A model generated the notes under the pieces. That model made no database searches. It was not told the origin of the DNA and saw only the letters and a list, made by a program, of their open reading frames with translations. This document shows positions 11,351 to 22,786 of a stretch of DNA of 64,000 nt, piece after piece (the first letter of the stretch is position 1; every line of letters starts with the position of its first letter). Source of the stretch: Archegozetes longisetosus (taxonomy: Eukaryota; Arthropoda; Arachnida; Sarcoptiformes; Trhypochthoniidae). The stretch lies in contig JAEMBT020000009.1 in NCBI GenBank assembly GCA_018873245.2, positions 9,155,288-9,219,287 on the forward strand, written 5' to 3'. The position numbers were made by a program, and so were the translations under genes.

Positions 11351-12527
11351 AGAATACAAATCAGTGAGAAAGTGTAACAACAAGAAGCATATAATAAGAA
11401 GTAACGATTGTATAAGTAGTAGTTGTCGTAGTATAAAAGACGGTTCAAGAAGGTTGTATATAGTGACAGAGCAACATTTCAACAATATATTCAATAATTG
11501 TCCAAATATTAAAGCATTAAGTCTAGAGTTGACAATATTCGATAGAAGTGTATGGAATTATTTCCAAAATAGATGTCCACGTAATCTAGAACATATAGAC
11601 TTCTCTAACTCTCAAGGACTTATTGATGAAGTAGTTCGATTTATAGCTACCAATTGTGCTCAAACTCTTAAACATATTATACTTGTTGATAGTGATATTA
11701 GTGAAACTACTCTTAAGTTTCTACTTGATAATTGTCCTTTTCTTCAGATACTTGATGTTAGTAATAATGTTAGGATTGACGGTCAATGTTTTTCGCTGTT
11801 TGGCCACAATATGAAGCGATTGGCAATTAATGAGTGCTGGAATATTAAATTGAGTGGTATTTGTTCGCTTGTAGCTGGAAATGGTCAGTTTCTAGATGAA
11901 TTAGAAATTAATGGAGAATTTATTGACTACAAAATGCTTCAACTTATTTGTGACAATTTGAAATGTTTGAAGAAGTTTCAAGTCGATTGTTCTCAAATTA
12001 ATAATAAGACAGTTTTAAGGACAATTTCTAACTTTAGTCAATTGGAACAGTTGATTCTTTATTTACCTTCTATTAAGTTTGACGACATTCTTATTGAGAT
12101 TATGAAGAAGTGTCGCATGTTGAAGAAAATTAGTATTGAAGGAGCTATTATTACCGATGCTTCACTCAAGCAGTTGGCAGTATTTTGCACTGATTTACAA
12201 ACACTGTCAATTAGTACGGGAGAAGTATTTATGAACAAAAAGATTAGCAACGATTTGTGTGAATCACTATCGAAACTGTCTAAATTAACTCATATTGATT
12301 TACAATATACATACATTGGCGACAAACTTATTGATGTTATCAAAAACTGTCCTCAACTCTCTACTATTGAAATTGATGGCTGCAAAAAGGTGACCAATAA
12401 TTTGATTGATTCGTGTGTCCAAATCGCAAACAGTAGGACTCAACGAATTTGCATCTTTGCTCGTGAGACAAGACTAACACAACCAGAAGTTGAATTACCG
12501 GAGAACTTTCAATTGATCTTAGAATAA
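11109..12527 (+). CDS. F-box / leucine-rich-repeat protein (putative SCF substrate adaptor)
   Basis: A single-exon frame of 472 residues. Residues about 20-60 fit an F-box (ILNIFDYLPLIDLFKTRLV, then CKRWKRL), which binds SKP1 in cullin-RING ubiquitin ligases. From about residue 130 the protein has degenerate cysteine-containing LRRs (NCPNIKALSLEL, NCPFLQILDVSNN, KCRMLKKISIEG, NCPQLSTIEIDGCKKVT), the pattern of FBXL proteins. The two parts are separated by a basic and Glu-rich linker whose Glu run is encoded by a GAA repeat at 11318-11353. I cannot name a one-to-one orthologue or the substrate. AATAAA occurs at about 12737. Confidence 0.82.
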
Positions 12528-12654
12528 ACTTTGATTTTGGTTCTCTAACTCTGGTATTAATTTAAAGGTTTAATGTAAATGATAAGTTTAAAATATATTT
12601 TACTTTTCAAATTGCATTATACGATTGAAACAAACTACTCATTTTATAAATTCA

Positions 12655-14965
12655 TTTGTATTTTAATCAGAGATTCAGCCTTTAGTTACTGTTTATATCA
12701 CTATAAAGACTTGAATTTTAAAGTTTTCTTTTAATTAAATAAAACTTAATTTTTTCCTTGAGGTGATCAAAATTTCATTTAATGCTTACGAAACTGAGCA
12801 GTTGTTGAAGTTATATAAACTTTTATCCAAAATTTCCAGAAAATTAAATGATTTGTATAAAGAGTCAACTGGAAGGAAGGCTGTGTTTGCACTGTATTTG
12901 CATCCAGGAACAGGAATCAAATTTGACTTAATAAGAAACCTTGAGAGTTCAATTTTTTATATACTGACATTGGCAGCCATTTGAATTGAATTTTAGATTA
13001 AAGTACTGAATGTATTTTAATAAACCATTTATTTGACATATATTTGAGCTAAAAGTTTGAATAACGTTCAACACCTGTTCTGTTCTGTTGAGGTAAGATT
13101 TAGATTACTCCCTAAACTATTACTGCTATTAATTCTGCTATTAGACAATTATTAACACCTGTTATATGATTAATAGCATTAATTTTAAGAAAAATTTAAG
13201 TTGAAAAGTGAAGAGATGTCGGATGAGTTCAGTTTAGTAGCGTTAGTGATTATCTGTTATTAAGGGCGACATTAGTTATAAGACTAAAGTTGTATCATTA
13301 ATTGGATTTAACATTCTACAATAAATTATTCTAAGACATTGTTTATAATTATTTGAACATTAATAGATTTAGAAACATTTGGATCACTGCATAAAAACTT
13401 GTATGAATTGAACTGAGTTTTAATTGTAGTAAACTCAGGACTTGAGAGGAAATCCCTAATTCCAACTCATTACTAGGTTTGACAGATTGCATTTAATTTT
13501 TAGCCTTTGTGAGAACAAAAACTTGAAATTCTTAATAATTGGCTATCATTTAAGACATGTTTTACCGAAACTATTTACAGTGAATATCACTTCCGAGTAA
13601 CTGTAAAGACTCTGAGTTTGAAACTGTTTCATTAATACGTTATATTTCGGGTTAATGGTTTCCGGTTCTACTGATTACAACCGAATTTAACTTCCTATTC
13701 CAGTTGTCACTGCTCCTATTAAAATCAATTGATATCGGTTAATAAAATGACAAGATGGAGGCCAAAGTTATGAGTGAATTTGTAGAAATTAAGTCTTTTC
13801 AGACGATTTAATAAGATTAAATCATGTTTAAACTGCAAAAATTGAATTCATTTATACGTAAATCCATGCACTTTCAAAAAAATTTTCATCCGATTCCAAC
13901 TGAAATCAATACTTTTTGTATACGTTAAAACCGATTAAATTCCAAATTATCCCCTTTTCCAAAAATAATAAAACCAAATTTTGGTTAAAGTTATTTCTCC
14001 GAATTTTACCGCTGATTCAGAAATTCTTTTAGGCAGAAACTATTAACCCGAGTTATATTTAAACATTTTTTTGGTATCAATGCCCACATTTAATGACAAG
14101 CATATGATTGAATATTAATTGATGCCTAATTTTTATCTGATTTATTCAAAATAGTTTTTTTAAGTTTTTATTTTTCGCTCACCCGAGGCGTGTTTTTAAT
14201 AATTTTTCTTTTACACAGTTAATGATCCAACGAGTAGTTAATTATTACTTAACTCAAGTCTTCCCTTTATAACAAAATGGCACCTAAACAAACCAAAACC
14301 GATGAGAAAACCGGAACCAAAACTGAAACCAAAACAGGAAACAAAGATGAAGTCAGTACCAGTGACGAAAAGCAGAAAACAGAAGTGGTCAAAGAAGAAA
14401 CAGTAAGATATCAGGCACTAAGAGCTACAGTGGGAACATTGATTTCGTTGTTGTTTATGGCAATTGTGGGTTCAGTAGTTTACGATGACACCCATTTCAA
14501 CCTTAATCTACCTGGAAAAGTGAACGCTTTCCAACTGTCCAGTTACTGGCACAAACTTGAGTTTGTCCTATGCTACCAAATCATTGGTGTCAGTTGGTTA
14601 TATTTGAACATGCTCTACGTCATCTCCAAACGTGCCACAACTCCTGCTTTCAATCCCATGTCAGGTCACGAGGACATAACTGAATTGGCCAGGAACGTTA
14701 TGACCAATTCGGTCGAACAGTTCTTGATGTCATCGTTCGCACAAATAATTTCAATAAGTTTTATTGAAGTGAATGTCTTAATAAAGATAATACCATTGAT
14801 TAACTTTTTGTTCTTGATTGGACGCATAACCTTTTGGTTGGGTTATCCGAAATACCGCACATTTGGTTTCATGTGTACTTTTATCCCTAACACACTTCTC
14901 ATTAATTATAATCTCTACAAATTCATTCAGAATTTATTCTTTTAAGCTGATCTGACGCACAAGTC
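12655..14965 (+). repeat. Duplicated block, copy A (partner at about 32624-34510)
   Basis: The first part (about 12655-13290) aligns with about 32627-33240, and the last part (about 14093-14965) with about 33657-34510, in the same orientation. The middles differ (about 800 bases here, about 415 there) and do not align by eye. The first part holds a 73-codon open frame (about 12763-12984, no canonical ATG). Copy B keeps most of that frame with a 6-base in-frame deletion but has a stop near 32913. I do not recognise the product and treat it as a relic. Confidence 0.8.
14277..14945 (+). CDS. MAPEG-domain / TMEM79-like membrane protein, copy A
   Basis: A single-exon frame of 222 residues. Residues 1-45 are a hydrophilic Lys/Thr/Glu-rich tail with a short repeated KTETK motif. 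Four hydrophobic segments follow (about 49-68, 93-115, 145-185 as two helices, and 195-215). The stretch ARNVMTNSVEQFLMSSFAQ, then a helix ending LFLIGRITFWLGYP, matches the MAPEG pattern (R..N..E......, R..YW.GY). In animals this domain occurs in microsomal glutathione transferases, 5-lipoxygenase-activating protein and TMEM79. The hydrophilic N-tail favours a TMEM79-like assignment, but I cannot assign a reaction. A near-identical paralogue is at 33843-34487. The best alternative reading is an unclassified four-helix protein. Confidence 0.68.
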   Translation: MAPKQTKTDEKTGTKTETKTGNKDEVSTSDEKQKTEVVKEETVRYQALRATVGTLISLLFMAIVGSVVYDDTHFNLNLPGKVNAFQLSSYWHKLEFVLCYQIIGVSWLYLNMLYVISKRATTPAFNPMSGHEDITELARNVMTNSVEQFLMSSFAQIISISFIEVNVLIKIIPLINFLFLIGRITFWLGYPKYRTFGFMCTFIPNTLLINYNLYKFIQNLFF

Positions 14966-16747
14966 ATTTCTTAATTATACAAAGTGTCCAGTGATTTATC
15001 TAACCCAATCGAACTGCAAAACTTTTTTGTTAATACGTTTTAAAGAAGAGTTTTGTGAAAAAGTTTAGTATTAAAACAAGCATAATTTGAACTTTCATTA
15101 ACACAAATAAAACACTTGAAATGAAAAATAATAAAAATGATCTTTACAACAGTTAAATGCGGTTTTGTTGTAAAAAAATATTTTGAGTTAAAATCTTATG
15201 ATAAGGTTGAAAAAGACTTTGAAGAAGAATTTAAGTAAAACGTAACGTAACCTAACCTAACCTCAAATTAAGAGAACAACGGGTGAAACTTCTAACATAC
15301 ATATTTATGTACTTTTCGAACACTTTTTGCTTTTTTCTTTTCAACTCAGTAATTAATTGAAGTACATTTGAAGCTTTAACTGCAAGAGGAGCCTCTTGCT
15401 TATCTCTAAGTGTGAAAAGGGCTTATTAAGCGCTAGCATCTATATATCATATTTGGCGCTTTATTCATTCGGTGTTTTTTCAATCCGAGTTTTAAGTTTG
15501 AGATTATTACTATAAGAAGTATTGAAGACTACTTTTAAATTGAAAACAAGATGAGATTATTAAGAGTTTTGAACTAATCAAACTTTTCATATCTTTATCG
15601 AATTTTTAGCTTCATTTCAGTAGAGTTTGACATGAATAAAAGTTTGCACTATAATCATTTGTATAGTATGTAAATCATTATAAGTTATATCATTTTTGTT
15701 TTTATACAATTAAAACTTTTCGCGAAAAGTCGTATCACTATATTATTTTAGGATTAGTTAAATGTTCAAAAATTAGTTGAATCAAAACTTATATGAATGT
15801 ATATCTTGATATATACGTTTTGATGTTTTAGTCACAAATGAAAAACTCAGATTAAAAATGTTCGATTAGTCAACGAAGCTAGGTGACTAAAACTTAATAC
15901 TGAATATCAAGTTTCGGTTTGGGTTTATTATTATTAATAAGCCCTTTTCATATTTAAATTTTCAGATTATTAAGTCAGTGTTGATTCAAATGTCTTATTA
16001 TTGTTCATAGTTTACTTTCAATATTATTAGCAAATGGAGTATGATATGCATGTCAAAAACGAGAAATGAGTGCATGAATATACGCTGAAAAAGGGCAGCA
16101 TATGCATGAATATTTGCAAATTTTAATAGCAATAAGTAGGAAATCATTAATAGGTAATGCTGAGCAGGTTCGAGCTCCAGAGGTTCATGGACGAACCTCA
16201 AACCTATGGGACAATGTCTATGGGTTTTGGACATTCTCATTTTATTCTGTATCGTAAGGTGTGGGAGCCATAGCGCTTCATTTTTGCAATCGATTCAGCG
16301 AACAAGATTTATCTTTATCTTGAAACAAATCCTAAAGTTGATTCATTTGATGGATATACCTGATAAATTGATGGTAAGTTTGAATTTTATTTTGGTACTA
16401 TCTCGAAACTTGTGTTTTATATTCAATTTTCGAAGTAATGAAAAAAAATTTTAACAAATATTTAATCAATTGAGGAATTGTTAAATCATCATTAATTGAG
16501 TGCATGGAAATAAATATTCAATAAGACTTAATAACATTATTGTTAGTTCTAAAATAGATTAAATGATCGCATACAATAGATTTATAATAAATTTCATTCA
16601 TAAAACTTAAAATTAAATATTGATTCAAATATTCAAATCTAACATAACTCTTAATCATTTGTCTAATGAATGCAACCTATTAATTGAGTCATTGTATAAA
16701 ATTTGTGTCAATAAGTGCGAAGATTCAAATCAAAATTGTAGAAACAA
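14946..16747. other. Intergenic region
   Basis: No gene is supported. AATAAA occurs near 15107, after copy A of the MAPEG-like gene. A short telomere-like run, three TAACC units, is at 15248-15262. The 16140-16300 stretch is less AT-rich, with inverted ggttc/gaacc words, and could be the end of an old transposon, but I cannot define it. Confidence 0.5.
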
Positions 16748-19445
16748 TTATTTGAATAGTTTATTGAGCTGGTGCTTAATCTTGTTCATAAACAAGTAGT
16801 GAATCCATTCCATAATGAAAACAGTAATGCTTAGAGTCATTCCATAAATCAAAACTTTGAAGGCTCCGCTCAAGTTTTCCATAGTTAACGGTTTGAACTC
16901 TTTACCAAATTGATTATCTTCTTCCTCAACCCAACCAGTACTTTGCATCGTTTGCTTCATCCAATGATCATAAATTCCACTTTCTCTCAACTGAGTTATT
17001 CTGAAAATTCAATTCAATTAAATATACAAACAAATCGAAGACTAGTGCTTACGTTCTGTCCAATGTTGTCATATTAGTCTTCTGATTATTCATAACAACC
17101 AAATTGTAAGGCAATGTTCCGCTACCAGATTGTGATATATGAAGATCAATTCCATTTCTGAACACAAGCTTGTCTGTTTTCTCTCGAATACATTTTGAAG
17201 TCATTTTGAGATATTTCAGTCTTATGTATGCAGAAACAAACACGTATTCGTCTGTCGATGACATATCCATAACAGTTTCATAAAAAGTATCATTGAATAT
17301 GCTTTCCACTGGATAAACAATCATTCTTGACCTGAAATCCTGAGCCATTTCTGACTGATCGTACATTGCAAAATAATGAAATTTACTGTATTGTATAACA
17401 ATTATGTTCCTATAGTTCCACATCTCATGCAAATCATTCCACGAATCAATTTTCTGAATTGGAGTTTTCTCAATCATAAATCCATGAATACAACCCGTGA
17501 ATCCACTGAATAAAACTACTCCACCCATAAGTAGCCAAATACCAACTATAAAACTTTCTCGAATTGACTTCGGAACTCTTGTCATGATATCCGAAAGTAA
17601 AATAACAGAAAATTGCCAAATATTAGCAAAGAAGGTTCTGATATTTTTCTTCAATAATGACATGAATAAGCCGAGGATTATCAGAGTAATGCCTAACATT
17701 ATCCAAACGGGAGGTTCGAAACTGAGAAAATAGACAAATTCGGACCTAACACCTGGTTTAGTCAAAGATGCGATGTGATCGTGCTTCGTATATCCTATGG
17801 TTTTGCTTACTTTGATAATGCCATCATTGAGATAATCTGTCATCAATTTGAGTGATGCACTTGGATATACAAATATGTCCCATGTATTATCAAACATAGC
17901 ACTCGTTACCGCCTCGTAAAATGACCCAAAGTCATCATACATGAACACTCTGATGCTTTATCATAAAAGAAATAGAAATAATTCGAATTTAAAATACAGG
18001 ATTAAATTTTTTATCAGATCAAAATCTGTTTCACATTTATAAATTTTTACTAGATTTCTACCAATATATTTTCCTAAATCGATATAACAAATTATGAAAG
18101 TTTGAGAAAAAGCGATTTACTACGAACGAGAGTTAAAATAAATTAGCAAATATAAAACTTGAAATTTGATTCACCTTTTCTAAATAATATTTTATAACTC
18201 TACTAATAAGTTATGTTTTTTAATTTCAAAATTGCTCTCAAATATTTATAGAAACCAATGAACAAAATTTAATTTTTAGTATTATCATTATTTTCGGTTC
18301 AATATTCATGAATAAATTTTAACCTAAACCTATTGATTGCATTCAGATTTTCTGATTTTGCGTAATAAATATGAATACATAAACAGAACATAGGGTTAAT
18401 GAATGAGAAAATCAGTTGTAAAATACTTTTTAATCTGTTTCGGTTAGGCTGACTGATTAAAATGTGATTCTTTTGAACTCAATTCTGTCAAACTAACACC
18501 AGTCGAATAGAATTCAGGTTTCAACAGATTTCTTTGTAGATACAAACCTCAACAAAATAAGTAATCAGTTTGAACGCCAATCTTTCCTATTGACGCTAAA
18601 TCACAGTTAAACCTCATAAAAACCCTCAACAAATGATTCTATAAAGTTTCGATGTCTCCAAAATTCATTCAAACTTCAAATTTCTTAGTAATATAAGGGC
18701 TGTGTAATATATTAGGTGTTTATTTACAATTAGCGCGTGCTGCGTAGATAACACGTTCTTTATCGTTGAGATAAATGGAACACAATTCTTTAAGTCTTTA
18801 TTTTTGTGTTTCTTTGCAATTTTTACAAAATGTCTACAAATAAGCTAATGACACGACAAGGACAAAAGTACTCAATAAAAGAGTTGTGCAGTTTTATTTA
18901 AATTATCATTAGTGAGTAGTATCAAAAGAAAGTTGCGCGCGATTGGGTATAGAGGGGTTTTGGCACCGATTAAAGAAAACAAATAAGAAATACAATATTT
19001 ACAGATAATTTGTATAGATTTTCATTAAAATGTTCTGAGTTTTTCTAATATTAAAGTTTAAAAAAACACCTAATATATTTAAGATTTTTTGAATAAATAA
19101 TAATTGGCTTAATTTGATTATATTGCGACTTATTTATTATTGAATGAATAAAATCAGAATTAATGTGATTTATTTGTATTGGTTATACATGACTACATTT
19201 AACTGTTTGATATGATAAACTTCGTTGGCTTACTTCACTTTTTCCTTAACCATGAATTCTCTCATCAAATTCATTAATGGACCACAAAACCGATTCTTTA
19301 CCTCTTGATCAACAACTTGTCTTTCGTGAGTTACATACGGTGGAAGTTTACCGGTTAAAATACTGATGGTTCTGTTAATCGGTTGATTAGGAAATAATGA
19401 ATAGGTTCTATTAGAATATATATCATAACAGAGATTGTGAGCCAT
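16748..19445 (-). CDS. Ionotropic receptor (divergent iGluR-family chemoreceptor)
   Basis: Three exons on the minus strand: 19445-19234, 17949-17053 and 17000-16748, with both junctions in phase 2; about 453 residues. Exon 1 gives ligand-lobe S1 (INRTISILTGKLPPYV, RFCGPLMNLMREFM). Exon 2 has the remaining S1 (WDIFVYPSASL), M1 (PPVWIMLGITLIILG), the pore and M2/M3 region (SVILLSD to FSGFTGCIHGFM) and S2 with SGTLPYN. Exon 3 has the LRESGIYDHW segment and the last helix (about FKVLIYGMTLSITVFIMEW). This is the ligand-gated ion channel fold with a reduced extracellular part, as in arthropod IRs, which act in chemosensory neurons. The SYTANLAAF core of M3 is not conserved. Exon 1 lacks a signal peptide, so a further 5' exon may exist. 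Intron 1 (1,284 bases) contains a MITE. Confidence 0.9.
18712..19073. mobile_element. Mariner-type MITE in intron 1 of the ionotropic receptor
   Basis: The 5' end reads TTAGGTGTTTATTTA and the reverse complement of the 3' end reads TTAGGTGTTTTTTTA, each flanked by TA (18710-18711 and 19074-19075). A TA target duplication with TTAGG-type termini is typical of Tc1/mariner. Inside, a 23-codon frame at 18830-18901 starting MSTNKLMTRQGQKYS could be the transposase start, so the element is probably an internally deleted derivative. Confidence 0.7.
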
Positions 19446-20515
19446 TTTGTTCACACTTCAAATAAATTATTTTAGACTATATCACAGTATTGTCTCTGAC
19501 TAGTGAAACTGATGCGCAATATTTTGCCTTCTGTTTAAATAGGTTTTGAATATTGTCATTTCGAAATCTCGATCGAAATAATCAATAGATATGTTGGCAG
19601 TAAAGCAACTGTTGAGGTTTAAGGTGATGTCTCGACTAATGATAGTAATATTGAGTTTTATTATCTTTAGTCTTTCGAAACTTTGATCAACATTTTTATC
19701 AGTTTTACTGCAAACATTTATTTTTTCTAAATTTACCTAATTATTACAAATTGTGTTTACAATTTGTTCAACGTAATGTTCGACCTCTGTTTTTGTTAGT
19801 ATTCGGCTACTAATAGGCTTTCGTTCGAGTTTACAACACCTTAAAAATAAAATTTAATGAAATGTAGTGTTATTTCGAGTCAAACCATACGATTGCTGAG
19901 TAGCCATCGTCAAGTACATCTCCCTTAATCCTTGATGCGTGCAGATGACAGATCAAGGGAAGAATAAAAATTGAATATCTTAAATAGAAAGTAAGAGTCA
20001 TACTTCAGCCATTATCTCAAAGTTTATGAATAGAAAAATTAACGAATGATCCATTAATGACAAGAGATACTTATTGAGTCATATTTCTTCTTTCATTTTA
20101 TCCAATTTTTGATACTTTAAATGTCAAATTTCATATCCTGTGCAATATCTCTCGCCTCGAAACTCATATGATACAAGGTAACAATTGATATTCTATCGAC
20201 TTCAGGAATTATCAACATGGCTTAAATAAATTCTCTATTTATCATTCATAACAATAAGTTTCAATAACATATTTATAAAGTTATTATTTTAAAATATTTT
20301 TTGAACTGACTTTGACTCGAAATGTCTATAAAATGATTTGTCTATGGTGAGTATTAGGGCATTAGCTATGTCGAAGTATTATGATTCGTGTTTTAATCTC
20401 AGTACTTTATAATAAGTAAATGAATGAGCAAGCCCTTAAAAATTTGTCTCGATGCATTAGTCAGTGATTGATAAGGGAAGATATACTTCACGATGATTTT
20501 ACTTACATAATGAAA
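19446..20515. other. Intergenic region, nothing recognised
   Basis: AT-rich sequence upstream of the ionotropic receptor. It probably contains that gene's promoter, but I can place no element. No frame here resembles a protein family. Confidence 0.5.
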
Positions 20516-21213
20516 ATCTTTTCAAAGTTCATATCATATAAGTTAAAAGTTTTTTTCTGTTTATCTCAAAATTATTTAATATAAGCCTATAGACATTTTG
20601 ATATCATTTTAAGTAATGGAATAATAGAAATAATTGTATATAATACGCATGTCTGTCGTCTGTATATTTCGTGTATAGCACATGCTTTTATAAAATGATA
20701 GACCTTTGAAAAATTTGTTATATTTCGTTTAATATCATATATTTATGTATAATATATCATTCTAAAGAAGAGTTCATGTACTAAAGCATGATCACAGGGG
20801 AAAAAATTAAAAGAAATTCCTAAGATTTACAGACCATACAAGATTCTCTAAATTTACCCATAGAGGCCTGCTGGAGCACGAGTTCGAGTTTTTATAAGTA
20901 ATAGGTAAAATTTTAAAAATTTCCTTCGTATGACAAAATTTTAATTTATAATCTCTATTATAATGTATCATACATAAACATATGACATTATTAAACGAAA
21001 TATAACAAATTTTGCAAAGGTCTATCATTTTATAAAAGCAAGCGTTACATACGAAATATGTAGACGACAGACATGTGTATGATATACAATTATTAATATT
21101 TTTACTATTCCACTGCTTAAAATGACATCAAAATGTCTATAGGTTTATATTAAATAACTTTGAGATAAGCAGAAAAACAATTCGATTTATATGATATGAA
21201 CTTTGAAGACTTC
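20516..21213. repeat. Long inverted repeat (fold-back element 1)
   Basis: The left arm at about 20516-20762 pairs with the right arm at about 20961-21213, about 250 bases each, with mismatches and small indels. Landmark pairs are tcaaagttcatatcat / atgatatgaactttga and ataaaatgatagacctttg / caaaggtctatcattttat. The 200-base spacer has no recognisable gene. This is consistent with a fold-back transposon or a MITE with long terminal inverted repeats. Confidence 0.85.
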
Positions 21214-21639
21214 TACTGTATTTTGTAATAGTATATAAATAACTATTGATTGAAAACACGATATAAACATTTATATTTCATATTATTATGGTAAAACTTT
21301 GATTTTTCAGATAATTAAGTGAAGTACTGCTAAAACTGACACATTTTTATTAGTTAGAAATGAATTGTTTGAGCATTTAATTAGAATGAGGCATTTATAT
21401 GATAAAATGTTGTGAAGAGCAATTGTTAGCACAAAATTGTTGTGAATACTTCATAAGGTGAATGATTTCGTAAATTAAATAATTTTGAGCTATCACTTTT
21501 TGATTTATTCCATAGATTGTGTTTTGAAGTGGTAGAAGAAATAAAATGAAAGTCATTCTATTAAATCAAAATTTTATCAGAGATTGGGTAATCTCATGTA
21601 AGCAGTACTGAGCAGGCTAGTGGCGAACCTATTCTAGAG

Positions 21640-22428
21640 TAGAGGTCGAACATGAAACCCTAAACCCGTCGGGAACCCGTCAAAAACCCAAACCCGTACG
21701 GGTTTGGGTCGGGTTGGGTCAGCAAAAATATTTTACGGGTTGGGTCGGGTTTGAAAAATTTGTCTCGAAAACCCGTACATAAACAAAATTATTTTGTTTG
21801 AAAATAATTAAATGCTAATTATGAAGATAAATTTATTGGAATCAACTGCAGAAAGTATTAATATCTAAAATACACAAAATCCTGATATAAGTATTACTAC
21901 TGATGTTAAAGTTGACTCTTCAGTATCTAAGACTATTAATATTGCAGAGAAAACAGTCTCAATCAATAGAAGTTATGACGAAGTACGGAATTATTTGGAT
22001 TTAACACATAGTTTTATACTAAACACTCCACTAATGCAATTTTGGGCACAAAATAAATTCAAATATCCGCGTCTTTTCATAATTTTAATGCGTTTACCAT
22101 CAATTTCTGCTGCAAATTTATCTAGTGAGAGAAACCTTAGCTACATTCGTATTGCATTAACTAATAAAAGATTATCTCTTGATCCAAGTAATGTGGGTAA
22201 ATTACTATTTACAAGATCAAACTTTGATTTCTATAAAAAAATAACTGACAGAATACGATAATTTTATAGTAATGAATCGTGGTAATGAACGCCCCTTAAT
22301 AAAATATTGAATTATGAATATTTGTTATTTTTACGGGTTGTACGGGTTTTTTACGGGTAACCCGTTTATAAACCCTTACGGGTACGGGTTGGGTTGGGTT
22401 TGAAAATTTAGCTTATGTTCGAGCTCTA
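21640..22428 (+). mobile_element. hAT-family transposon fragment with transposase C-terminus
   Basis: The ends are imperfect inverted repeats: 5' TAGAGGTCGAACAT and, at the right end, its inverse ATGTTCGAGCTCTA. Just inside both ends are arrays of acccg/cgggt words (for example cgggtttgggtcgggt). An 88-codon frame at 21995-22261 carries the hAT C-terminal dimerisation region: PLMQFWAQNKFKYPRL, then LPSISAANLSSERNLS, NKRLSLDPSNVGKLLF, as in hAT transposases (FW..N...YP.L, S...SER.FS, R..L.P..VE.LLF). Most of the transposase is missing, so it is non-autonomous. I found no matching 8-base target duplication. Confidence 0.8.
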
Positions 22429-22786
22429 CTTGGAATTAGTATTGATGAGAACGTTTACGATCTCGATATTGTCACAAGCTTTCGAAAATATTTTTCTCAA
22501 CATTTGTGTATAGTTAATGATTTGCATTCATTCAGAAAAGAATATAAAGTAGATGGCGCAAAAGTTAATTGTCTTAATAATTAGCCAAATCAGTAACCGC
22601 TTGCTTGAGGAACCAGTGGATATTATTCTTAAAAAATTAGATTGTATTGAACGCGAGATCTTGTGCTGTATTCGAGATACTATTTCTAGCAAAATATCGG
22701 TTCCTAACGAATATTTAACGATAATGGAAACTTATATATTTGAAATTACGGAGTTTCACAGAAATTCTACAAGATATCAAATTTGA
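22429..22786 (+). pseudogene. Microbial-type terpene synthase, C-terminal fragment (frameshifted)
   Basis: From 22429 one frame reads LGISIDENVYDLDIVTSF, then a Gln/His-containing helix, then VNDLHSFRKEYKVDGAKV. NDLHSFRKE fits the class I terpene synthase NSE magnesium-binding triad, (N/D)D..(S/T)...E. That frame stops near 22578. The adjacent frame takes over (about 22572-22786) as IISQISNRLLEEPVDIILKK and ends EFHRNSTRYQI; an RY pair about 80 residues after the NSE motif is usual in bacterial and fungal terpene synthases. A one-base indel joins the two halves. The metal-binding DDxxD region and the N-terminal half are absent, and the hAT element abuts the 5' edge. Base composition matches the surroundings. 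Such enzymes have been reported as laterally acquired in trombidid mites. It could be a 3' exon of a broken gene; I did not find the rest. Confidence 0.68.

Noticed and set aside
11201-11494. Minus-strand frame with a Ser run opposite the F-box gene
   Set aside because: Antisense of the GAA repeat; shadow of the real gene.
22553-22786. 77-codon frame as an independent small gene
   Set aside because: Its upstream neighbour frame carries the NSE motif and together they fit one terpene synthase C-terminus, so it is better explained as the frameshifted half of that fragment.
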